NCBI GenBank assembly: GCA_001462255.1
Contig: LIUJ01000212.1
Coordinates: forward strand, 1-7,659
Direction of reading: 5' to 3'
Source: Fibrobacteria bacterium GUT77
Lineage (GTDB): Bacteria; Fibrobacterota; Chitinivibrionia; Chitinivibrionales; Chitinispirillaceae
Length of the DNA stretch: 7,659 bases
The notes under the pieces were generated by a model. It was not told the DNA's origin. It made no database searches and saw nothing but the letters and a program-made list of their open reading frames with translations. This document shows, in pieces, positions 1 through 5,551 of this stretch. The stretch's first letter is position 1; each line of letters starts with the position of its first letter. The position numbers and the translations under genes are program-made.

Positions 1-31
1 TAAAGCCCCCCCGCAACGCCCCCCGTAAACA

Positions 32-84
32 TGCGTCGCTACCGCGCCGCAAAGACTAAAAAACATGCGCCGCTTTGCGTCGCA
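32..84 (-). repeat. Tandem pair of near-identical hairpins
   Basis: Two hairpins sit side by side just downstream of the kinase gene. Read on the minus strand, the first (84-66) is TGCGACGC, loop AAA, GCGGCGCA. The second (51-32) is TGCGGCGC, loop GGTA, GCGACGCA. Each has seven paired positions out of eight with one purine-purine mismatch at the same stem position, and each is followed by TGTTT. The arms are exchanged between the two copies. They could be a duplicated terminator or two units of a dispersed palindromic repeat. The hairpins are seen directly; their origin is inference. Confidence 0.55.
58..84 (-). terminator. Probable intrinsic terminator after the kinase gene
   Basis: A GC-rich stem (arms 77-84 and 66-73, three-base loop 74-76, one internal mismatch) lies 6 bases past the kinase stop codon. 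It is followed on the minus strand by TGTTTTTT (65-58). This is the standard layout of a Rho-independent terminator and would end the FlgN-like/kinase transcript. Position and T-run support it; the stem mismatch lowers certainty. Confidence 0.55.
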
Positions 85-90
85 AACAGT

Positions 91-1020
91 TCAGACATTT
101 TGCGCGATCGGCAGGTAGCACTTTACCGACGTTCCTACGCCGGGTTCGCTGGCTACCTCTATTGTTCCCATGTGGGACTCTATTATTTTTTTTACTATGG
201 CTAAGCCCAAGCCGGTTCCGTCTTCTTTCGTCGTGAAGAACGGATCGAATATTTTGGCTATGTGCTCCGTACCGATCCCACAACCGGTGTCTACCACGGA
301 GAACTGCGCGTACTCGTTGTCGGCGGAAAGGCGGACGCTGAGTTTTCCGCCGTCTTCCATGGCCTGCACGGCGTTTAAGCAAATGTTTATCACCGCTTGG
401 TTGATCTTTTCGGGATCGGCTTTTACGAGCGGCGGTTCCGGACAATCAAAGTCCTTTTCTACGGCAATCTTCCGACCGAGTCTGCCTATCTCCACCTCCG
501 CGAAATCGACGATCTCGTCGAGCAACGCGTCCAAGCGAACCGTTCGAAACTCCGCGGTCATAGGGCGCGTGTAGACCAATAAGTTAGTGACAATCTTGTT
601 TAACTTCGACAAACCGTCGGTTATCTTGCCGAGGGTCTTACGCTTCGGATCCTGCGGATCCATATCCCTTTCGAGCAGACCCGCCCACATTCCCATGGCC
701 CCAAGAGGGTTCCGTATCTCGTGAGCGACGGTGGCCGACATCTCGCCGAGAGCCGCCATCGTCTTGGCCTGCTGGACCTCACGCTCCAACGCCTCGCGCC
801 TCGCCAAACTGTTGCGCAACTCGGCGTTTTTACGTTCCAACTCCAAGTTGACTTTCCTCACCTCTTCCTGCAACGACGCGTAGGCGCTTTCAAGCTGGCT
901 CGACCTCTCCAAAAAATCGTTGAACATGCTTTTGAGCGCGTCGAATGTTTCGACGGATATGTAGCCGTCGGGTTGGGGTTGGGACGGCGCCGCCATAGCT
1001 GTTGTCGCTGTTATTGACAT
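91..1020 (-). CDS. Cytosolic sensor histidine kinase, FleS/FlrB-like
   Basis: A 309-residue two-component histidine kinase that autophosphorylates on His and passes phosphate to a response regulator not seen in this window. Motifs are complete: H-box VAHEIRNPLG with phospho-acceptor His100, N-box around residues 207-221 (NQAVINICLNAVQAM), G1 DTGCGIG at 244-250, F-box FDPFF at 258-262, and G2 GTGLGLA at 268-274. Residues about 36-88 are charged and heptad-like, a coiled coil leading into the dimerisation helices. There is no transmembrane segment, signal peptide or clear PAS domain, so it senses something in the cytosol or through a partner. That layout and the flagellar neighbours resemble FleS/FlrB kinases, which act with sigma-54 activators FleR/FlrC to time flagellar genes; the assignment to that subfamily is inference. 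ATG start with GGAAA 6 bases upstream. It follows the FlgN-like gene by 21 bases, so the two are probably one operon. Confidence 0.9.
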   Translation of the reverse strand: MSITATTAMAAPSQPQPDGYISVETFDALKSMFNDFLERSSQLESAYASLQEEVRKVNLELERKNAELRNSLARREALEREVQQAKTMAALGEMSATVAHEIRNPLGAMGMWAGLLERDMDPQDPKRKTLGKITDGLSKLNKIVTNLLVYTRPMTAEFRTVRLDALLDEIVDFAEVEIGRLGRKIAVEKDFDCPEPPLVKADPEKINQAVINICLNAVQAMEDGGKLSVRLSADNEYAQFSVVDTGCGIGTEHIAKIFDPFFTTKEDGTGLGLAIVKKIIESHMGTIEVASEPGVGTSVKCYLPIAQNV

Positions 1021-1041
1021 ATCGTGTTTCCGTTTTTATTG

Positions 1042-1422
1042 TCAGCCGTTACTCTTATTGTACATTTTCTCAACATACAGTTTGAGTTTTTCTTCCTCAA
1101 TCAAAAATTCTTTTATTATCGCTTCCGTCTTAGTCAGTATATCGTTTAGCGCCATTGCGTCTCTGTCGTTGGGCGGGAGGGTTTGGCGGTATCCCTGCCA
1201 AAACTCTATGTGCTCCGCCACGGACTCCCGTTCGGCGTTTATTTGGGATATCAGCTTCACCTTTTTGTCCACGCCGGCCATAAGGACGCCAGGATCGCCG
1301 CGGGCCAATATCAGCTTGCTCATGTTGGAGCGGACGGCGTCCCTCAGCTCCCTGTACACGGCCAACTGGCGCTCAAAGGAAGCGCGTAACTCCCCTATCA
1401 TCATTTGCGGCGAATTGTTCAA
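1042..1422 (-). CDS. FlgN-like flagellar chaperone candidate
   Basis: A small all-helical protein of about 120-126 residues with charged heptad-like stretches and no membrane segment. The pattern near the N-terminus (SFERQLAVYRELRDAVRS), then repeated Lys/Glu-rich helices and a C-terminal helix ending in YVEKMYNKS, resembles the FlgN family (FlgN_like). Those chaperones hold the hook-filament junction proteins FlgK and FlgL before export. The similarity is general helix pattern rather than a diagnostic motif, so the call is tentative. The longest frame starts at TTG (1422) with a weak GGCGGG 5 bases upstream. An ATG pair at 1404 and 1401 is an alternative start without a good ribosome site. 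It lies directly upstream of the kinase gene, and the wider neighbourhood (fapA, fliN) supports a flagellar role. It could instead be an unrelated coiled-coil protein. Confidence 0.6.
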   Translation of the reverse strand: MNNSPQMMIGELRASFERQLAVYRELRDAVRSNMSKLILARGDPGVLMAGVDKKVKLISQINAERESVAEHIEFWQGYRQTLPPNDRDAMALNDILTKTEAIIKEFLIEEEKLKLYVEKMYNKSNG

Positions 1423-1465
1423 TTGGACCCGCCAGGATATTGTTTGTTAACGGTTCGGTACCGGT

Positions 1466-1648
1466 TTATACTTTATATATATCATTGATCATTGCCAACA
1501 AATCCTCGTCAAACCCAAAATCTCTCACCTTTTTTATAGTTCCGTACAACGTCAACAAATTATGTATCTTAGGTAACGGCTTTTCTAACACTATAATTAA
1601 CGCTTTAAAGTATTTTTCTGCGGATTAATATAAGCATGATTTTTCATA
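1466..1648 (-). pseudogene. Broken HEPN-domain gene remnant
   Basis: Between two GC-rich genes, an AT-rich stretch encodes on the minus strand an uninterrupted 52-residue segment (1624-1466) that begins SAEKYFKALI, continues with EKPLPKIHNLLTLY and ends MINDIYKV. The AEKYxKALI helix followed by a P-K-x-H-N-L helix is the core signature of HEPN domains (PF05168/COG2250 type), found in HEPN-MNT toxin-antitoxin pairs and related RNases. Upstream in the same frame, YEKSCLY is flanked by TAA codons at 1651-1649 and 1627-1625; it looks like the preceding helix with stops, where intact relatives usually carry a QQ before AEK. The C-terminal part, where the RxxxxH catalytic motif normally lies, is missing. 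An ATG at 1647-1645 with a good AAGGA site reads in a different frame and stops after 16 codons, so no intact product is made. No nucleotidyltransferase antitoxin partner is visible. Confidence 0.72.
1470..1498 (-). promoter_or_regulatory. Possible sigma-70-type promoter for the FlgN-like/kinase pair
   Basis: Minus-strand TTGGCA (1498-1493) is followed either by TATAAA after 15 bases (1477-1472) or by TAAAGT after 17 bases (1475-1470). It lies about 50 bases upstream of the TTG start of the FlgN-like gene, inside the AT-rich remnant region. It overlaps the end of the broken HEPN frame, so the match may be chance in AT-rich DNA. Confidence 0.3.
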
Positions 1649-1653
1649 TTAGT

Positions 1654-1658
1654 TCCTT
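1654..1658 (-). promoter_or_regulatory. Preserved ribosome binding site of the HEPN remnant
   Basis: Minus-strand AAGGA lies 6 bases before an ATG at 1647-1645. The spacing is ideal, but the frame gives only 16 codons (MKNHAYINPQ then a short tail). It is probably the leftover start site of the lost HEPN gene, now joined out of frame to its middle by a deletion or frameshift. A functional mini-ORF cannot be excluded. Confidence 0.4.
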
Positions 1659-1665
1659 ATAACAT

Positions 1666-1700
1666 AAAAAATTCCGTCTGCCGTATACTTTTGCGGATTT
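1666..1700 (-). terminator. Weak intrinsic terminator after the TPR gene
   Basis: Starting 13 bases past the TPR stop codon, the minus strand has AAATCCG and CGGAATTT arms (seven pairs with one bulged A) around a long 17-base loop, then a run of T (1671-1666). The T-run and position favour a terminator for the fapA-TPR transcript, while the long loop and short stem weaken the case. Confidence 0.35.
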
Positions 1701-1712
1701 GCGGCGATCCCC

Positions 1713-3668
1713 CTACTGCTTAGCCGCCCCCTGACGGTACTCATGCTCCCAAACCGTGTCTTCCAGCTTCCACTGCGCCTGCTTGGACCAATAGTCGTCG
1801 GGGTACCTCTGCATGAGGTCTTTGTAGGTTTCCACCGCCTCTCGGTAAAGCTTCATGTTGCGTTGGATACCGGCTATCTGGAAGAGGCCCCACGGGGTTT
1901 CTTGGAACGCGGGGTATTTTCTCGTGACCTTTTTGTAATAGTCGAGCGCGGTGGAAAAATCTTTTTGTTTAAAATTAAGGTCGGCTACCTTGTAGTAGCT
2001 GTCGGGAACGCGCACGTAAACGCCGTTCTTCTCGCCGAGCTCTATGGCCGCGGTGAAGTAGCTTATGGCGCGAGCGTTGTCGCCAAGCATGGCGCAAGAG
2101 TTGCCCAACTTGTAGTTGATTATCACCCTATCCGTGGGCGAAGGACCGTTGCCGGCCAACGCCTGCGTGTAAGCGTCTATCGCCTTCTTGTGTTGCTCTA
2201 AGTCGGCGTAGCTGTCGCCGAGGCGCTCATACGCCCTGCCCACCCACTCGTGGGCGCGGTTGTCCTGTATGAACTTGCGGAAGAGCTTCTCCGAGACGGC
2301 GTAGTCGCTCCGCTCTTGGTAGGTACACGCCTTAAAGAAAGCGGCACGCGACGCGAATTTGTGGTTGGGAAAGCGGTCTAAAAAGAGTTGAAACTGATTT
2401 TCGGCGTCCCTGTAGAGGCGTAGGCGGTAGTAGCAGATACCGGCGTTGTAGAGGCACTGCGCCGCCACGGGGCCGGTGGGATTTTCGGCGAGCACGTTTT
2501 TGAACTCGCGCAGAGCGTCGTCGTAGCGACCGGCGGAGAAAGCGCGAATCGCCTTGAGCAACTTCTGTCCGGCGTCGGTGAGGGTGTCAACGGTCATCAT
2601 AGAGAGCATGGAGTCTATGCGTATCTCTATGGGGGCGTACTTCTCCGGCGTCACCGCGGTCGACTCGGCGCTATCGGGCTTTGCGGACGCCGCCGCTTGT
2701 ACCGTTTGGGGCACAACGACCATACTGTCCGGAACCTTTTGACCGCCGTAGAGCTCAATGAGTCTCGCCGCCTCGTTCCTGTCGAAATCCGTAGACTTGG
2801 TGGATAGGGCCGCTTTCAGGTATTTTACGGCCTCGCCCTTATTGCCCTCCTGCCCGAGTATGACGCCGAGATAGTAGTAGGCCGCCCCGCCGTATACGGG
2901 GTGCGGTATGGCCTTGTAGAAATTTATCTTGGCCTTATCAAGCTCACCCTTTTTCATTCGACCCAGCCCGCCGTAATAGTAGGCGCCGGGGTGGTTGGGC
3001 TGTATGGCCAATACCTCTCTTACGGCAACCAACATTTCGTCGTTTTTGCCCTGTTCGTGGAGGGATATAACCTTCTTCATGGCCTCCTCCGCCCGAGGAT
3101 TCTGCTTGGCGGCCTGCGCCCCCTGCGGCGCCGGAGCGGCCGTTTGCCCCCTCGCGGCGGTAGCCGACGCTACCGGGGCGGTTTGTTCGCCTTGACGCCC
3201 GCCTACGGCCGTCGGGGGCGCCCCTTTCATCCGATTCATAATCCCGTTTATGATATTCTGCAAGCTGTCCCTAACGGCCGGATCGCCGTTGCTCTGACAA
3301 TGCTGGTACTCACGCACCGCCCTGTCGAACTGACCGTCGGCGGCAAACGCGTCGGCAAGCATGAACTGCGCCCTGCTCCACCCCGGATTGTAAACAAGCG
3401 CCCTCTGCAAATTGTAGATCGCCAACTTGTGGTTGCCCTGCCTCGTGTAAATCTCCGCCAACTGCATATACGAGTTGTAGTGGTCGGGATAGGCGGCCAG
3501 CACCTTCCTAAACTCCTCTATGGCCTTATCGTCCTTCTTCTCGTTCTTGTACTGCACGGCGAGACGGTAGTGAATGTACTCGCCGGAGTCGTCGGCGCCG
3601 AAAACGGCGGCGCACGCGAGCGCGACGCAAGCGACGGCAACGATTGAACGGCTTTTGCGGATTCTCAT
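1713..3668 (-). CDS. Exported multi-TPR protein, co-transcribed with fapA
   Basis: A 651-residue protein with a Sec signal peptide: basic RIRKSR, hydrophobic core to about residue 22, likely cleavage near AVFG/ADD at 24-25. There is no lipobox Cys at the cleavage site, so it is probably soluble in the periplasm. Three blocks of tetratricopeptide repeats are visible: about 30-125 (AIEEFRKVLAAYP, then AIYNLQRALVYNP), 192-305 (including AKINFYKAI and AVKYLKAAL) and 368-625 (ALREFKNVLAENP, AENQFQLFLDRFP, AIDAYTQAL, AVETYKDLMQRYP). The last block has the BamD/YbgF (CpoB) flavour of outer-membrane assembly proteins. Ala/Pro/Gln-rich linkers lie at about 145-190 and 312-365. TPRs bind protein partners; none can be named. 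The ATG is 2 bases past the fapA stop. Its AGGAG site (3686-3682) lies within fapA and is 13 bases from the ATG, longer than ideal, which suggests translational coupling. It may serve a flagellar, divisome or envelope scaffold. Confidence 0.85.
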   Translation of the reverse strand: MRIRKSRSIVAVACVALACAAVFGADDSGEYIHYRLAVQYKNEKKDDKAIEEFRKVLAAYPDHYNSYMQLAEIYTRQGNHKLAIYNLQRALVYNPGWSRAQFMLADAFAADGQFDRAVREYQHCQSNGDPAVRDSLQNIINGIMNRMKGAPPTAVGGRQGEQTAPVASATAARGQTAAPAPQGAQAAKQNPRAEEAMKKVISLHEQGKNDEMLVAVREVLAIQPNHPGAYYYGGLGRMKKGELDKAKINFYKAIPHPVYGGAAYYYLGVILGQEGNKGEAVKYLKAALSTKSTDFDRNEAARLIELYGGQKVPDSMVVVPQTVQAAASAKPDSAESTAVTPEKYAPIEIRIDSMLSMMTVDTLTDAGQKLLKAIRAFSAGRYDDALREFKNVLAENPTGPVAAQCLYNAGICYYRLRLYRDAENQFQLFLDRFPNHKFASRAAFFKACTYQERSDYAVSEKLFRKFIQDNRAHEWVGRAYERLGDSYADLEQHKKAIDAYTQALAGNGPSPTDRVIINYKLGNSCAMLGDNARAISYFTAAIELGEKNGVYVRVPDSYYKVADLNFKQKDFSTALDYYKKVTRKYPAFQETPWGLFQIAGIQRNMKLYREAVETYKDLMQRYPDDYWSKQAQWKLEDTVWEHEYRQGAAKQ

Positions 3669-3670
3669 TT

Positions 3671-5080
3671 TTATTGCATCACTCCTGACGGTTTCAGTAA
3701 AACGTTCCTCATTACGTCCTTAACCTGCCTATTGGCAAAACCCAATTTTATGGTCACATTCGGGTAAACCTCCTTGGCGGATATGTTGCAACCCGACAAT
3801 TTCTCCATAAGCTCGTCCAACTCTTTTACGTTTTTTTCCAGTTCCCGGCACCGGTCCATAGACTCGGTCAAGTTTTTCTCGTACCACTCAAGACTGTGCA
3901 ACTTCTCCCGCGGTATCTTGCCGTCGGAGCCCATATTGTCTCGCACAAAGCTAAAGAGCTCGGACACGCATCCCTCCGACAGCAGACGTTGCGCCACCAT
4001 GCCGTCCATCAACACGGCGCGTTCGCCCGCCAAGCGATGTATGCCCCCCACGTCGATTACCGTCGACGCGCTGTTGTTGGTGTCGTAGCCGATCCTATCG
4101 GCCGTTACGCCGCCGGCCGCGGCCACCTTCCCTCCGGCTATGACGCCGGCCGTCACGCGCCCCTTGGCGTTGACCTCCGAATTTATGATGTCCCCCGTCA
4201 CCGTAACCGCGCCGCCGGCCAAAAACTTAGCGTTCTCAATTCCGGCGACCTCCACGCTACCCCCGCACTCCACCACCGTAACCCCGCCGCCGCGTACCCG
4301 CTCTCCCACCTTGAGATCGCCGCCGCACCGCACCGACGCGCCGTCGATGCCGCCGCCTATAGTAAGCGACCCCGTAGCCACAACCGCGCCGCCGGCTCTA
4401 ACGCTCCCCGAAACCTTTATGTCGCCGGTAAACGACACACGCCCCACGGCCTTGTCTATGTCGCCGGTAATCTCCTTGTAGGGGCGCACCTCTATCTTGC
4501 CGTCCGAATGGCGCCGCAAAACACCGTCGCACGTCGACACCAATATGTCGGGATTACTGCTCGAACTCACCTTAACCACGCCGTCGCCGACGATGAAAGT
4601 AACGTCGTCGACCTCCGGCGCCGCGACCGCGTTGCCGAAAACGTCCATACCGGGCGTTCCGGGCACCGGCGGAACATGGCGCGCCAACGTGTCGCCGGAC
4701 TCAACATACACCAGCTTCTCCGGAACGTCGGTGCCGCTATCGCCGACACCCTTTTGACCGCCGCCGTAATCGTCGGCATCCTCCCCGTCGGCCGTCCCCT
4801 CCCCACCGACGCCGTCGTCTACGGCGACGAGCATCTCAACCTTGCCGGGAACGCCGGGCGTGGGTTCGGTGCCGCTCGCCACCTCCACAAACGCGTTGGA
4901 GCTCGCGTCCTCAACGACCTCCCGCACCGCCTCGTTGCTTATGCCGTGCACCACACCCTTGTTGAGCAACTCCGTAAGCACCATGCCCGCCGTAATTTGC
5001 CCAAAATCGTTAGACAGCGAGACATACGCTTTCATCCGATCGGCAGAATGCTTGACAATTATGCCCCTCGGCTGCTCCAT
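3671..5080 (-). CDS. fapA: FapA family (DUF342) flagellar assembly protein A
   Basis: A 469-residue FapA/DUF342 protein. Residues about 1-200 form the FapA N-terminal region, with the family-like stretch PPVPGTPGMDVFG at 138-149 and GVLRR..GKIEVRP at 186-200. A Gly- and Val-rich right-handed beta-helix follows at about 200-335, with short repeating turns such as GSVRAGG, GSLTIGGG, GDLKVGE and GSVEVAG, the same fold type as bactofilin. A charged coiled coil (about 395-430) and a short C-terminal tail end the protein. Residues 89-118 are an acidic, Gly-rich insert that looks disordered. FapA is cytosolic; in Vibrio vulnificus it is needed for flagellar formation and pole placement. The frame can start at TTG codons (5086 or 5083), but ATG at 5080 is chosen because GGGGGAG sits exactly 7 bases upstream. 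It is the first gene of a fapA-TPR operon and is divergent from fliN. Confidence 0.9.
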   Translation of the reverse strand: MEQPRGIIVKHSADRMKAYVSLSNDFGQITAGMVLTELLNKGVVHGISNEAVREVVEDASSNAFVEVASGTEPTPGVPGKVEMLVAVDDGVGGEGTADGEDADDYGGGQKGVGDSGTDVPEKLVYVESGDTLARHVPPVPGTPGMDVFGNAVAAPEVDDVTFIVGDGVVKVSSSSNPDILVSTCDGVLRRHSDGKIEVRPYKEITGDIDKAVGRVSFTGDIKVSGSVRAGGAVVATGSLTIGGGIDGASVRCGGDLKVGERVRGGGVTVVECGGSVEVAGIENAKFLAGGAVTVTGDIINSEVNAKGRVTAGVIAGGKVAAAGGVTADRIGYDTNNSASTVIDVGGIHRLAGERAVLMDGMVAQRLLSEGCVSELFSFVRDNMGSDGKIPREKLHSLEWYEKNLTESMDRCRELEKNVKELDELMEKLSGCNISAKEVYPNVTIKLGFANRQVKDVMRNVLLKPSGVMQ

Positions 5081-5087
5081 CAACAAA

Positions 5088-5094
5088 CTCCCCC
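5088..5094 (-). promoter_or_regulatory. Ribosome binding site fixing the fapA start
   Basis: Minus-strand GGGGGAG lies 7 bases before ATG 5080-5078. It leaves only 1 base before the TTG at 5086, which excludes that longer start. Confidence 0.6.
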
Positions 5095-5139
5095 AAAATC
5101 AATGTCCAACCTCACATTTTACAATTTCACAAGGTAAAT

Positions 5140-5167
5140 ATACTATACGCGCAACGCCCTCCGTCAA
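5140..5167 (-). promoter_or_regulatory. Candidate promoter for fapA-TPR operon
   Basis: Minus-strand TTGACG (5167-5162) with a 16-base spacer to TAGTAT (5145-5140). A TATATT three bases further on gives a 19-base spacer. Transcription would begin near 5133, about 50 bases upstream of the fapA ATG. It is a sigma-70-type match; no sigma-28 or sigma-54 consensus was found here. Confidence 0.45.
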
Positions 5168-5184
5168 AATTTATAATTTTTCGC

Positions 5185-5213
5185 TTGATTATCCATTGCG
5201 GTTTACATATATT
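5185..5213 (+). promoter_or_regulatory. Candidate promoter for fliN
   Basis: TTGATT (5185-5190), 17-base spacer, TATATT (5208-5213): four and five of six consensus bases at ideal spacing. Transcription would begin near 5220, giving a leader of about 40 bases. Its -35 box lies 17 bases from that of the fapA promoter on the other strand, so the two are back to back and could share a regulator. Confidence 0.5.
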
Positions 5214-5246
5214 TATTATTGTTGACGTAAAAAACGACTTTAACGC

Positions 5247-5252
5247 AAGGTG
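5247..5252 (+). promoter_or_regulatory. Ribosome binding site deciding the fliN start
   Basis: AAGGTG lies 6 bases before ATG 5259. The GTG at 5250 that would extend the protein by three residues is itself part of this site, so ATG 5259 is the more likely start. Confidence 0.55.
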
Positions 5253-5258
5253 CCCGAT

Positions 5259-5525
5259 ATGCCCACACCGAACACGATAAATATGTTGCTCGACGTAAAC
5301 ATCCCCATCGCCGTCCAGCTCGGACAGACGAAGATGACGGTGCGCGAATTGCTTAAGATGAAGAAGGGTCAGGTCGTGAAGCTGAACAGTATGGCCGGGG
5401 AGACGGTAGACGTGTTCATTAGCAAGAAGATGTTGGCCAAGGGGGAGATTACCGTGGTAGGGGACAAAATGGCCGTTCGCGTATCGCAACTTTACAGCGT
5501 CAAAGAGAAGTTCAAGCAACTGTAA
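5259..5525 (+). CDS. fliN: FliN-type flagellar motor switch protein
   Basis: An 88-residue protein made almost entirely of one SpoA (surface presentation of antigens) domain. The characteristic FliN order is present: LLDVNIPIAVQLGQTKMTVRELLKM, then KGQVVKLNSMAGETVDVFI, then AKGEITVVGDKMAVRVSQL. FliN forms rings at the base of the flagellar C-ring with FliM and FliG. It takes part in rotation switching and docking of the export ATPase complex via FliH. The long variable N-terminal extension of enterobacterial FliN (about 137 residues) is absent, leaving close to the minimal domain. It is the only plus-strand gene, has its own promoter, and no fliM or fliP lies beside it, which is unusual. A SctQ C-terminal product of a non-flagellar type III system shares this fold, but the neighbours favour flagella. 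Confidence 0.9.
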   Translation: MPTPNTINMLLDVNIPIAVQLGQTKMTVRELLKMKKGQVVKLNSMAGETVDVFISKKMLAKGEITVVGDKMAVRVSQLYSVKEKFKQL

Positions 5526-5551
5526 CGCGCGTTGTTTCGACCGTTCATTTT

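Noticed and set aside
1..66. Open minus-strand frames from ATG at 66 or 31 running off the left edge
   Set aside because: They begin inside the hairpins, lack ribosome sites, and are too short (22 codons or fewer visible) to judge. The true next gene may start beyond the window.
1451..1468. CGGTT/CGGTACCG/CCGGTT cluster as an operator
   Set aside because: Only the central eight bases are palindromic; the flanks are imperfect, and no clear hairpin or T-run follows.
1440..1628. Plus-strand 62-codon ORF in the AT-rich gap
   Set aside because: It is the complement of the HEPN remnant, has no ribosome site and matches no family I know; the minus-strand reading explains the region better.
2901..3647. 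Plus-strand ORF of 248 codons opposite the TPR gene
   Set aside because: No domain pattern; the minus-strand frame has a signal peptide and clear TPRs, so this is a shadow.
4100..4480. Repetitive GGC/GCC pattern that could suggest a tandem DNA repeat
   Set aside because: It reflects short Gly/Val turns of the FapA beta-helix at protein level; the DNA units are not regular in length or sequence.
3896..5137. Plus-strand ORF of 413 codons opposite fapA
   Set aside because: It is His/Arg/Ala-rich with no domain pattern, an artefact of the GC-rich beta-helix repeats in fapA on the other strand.
5127..5519. Minus-strand ORF of 130 codons opposite fliN
   Set aside because: The plus-strand frame encodes an unmistakable SpoA domain with promoter and ribosome site; the antisense frame is a shadow.
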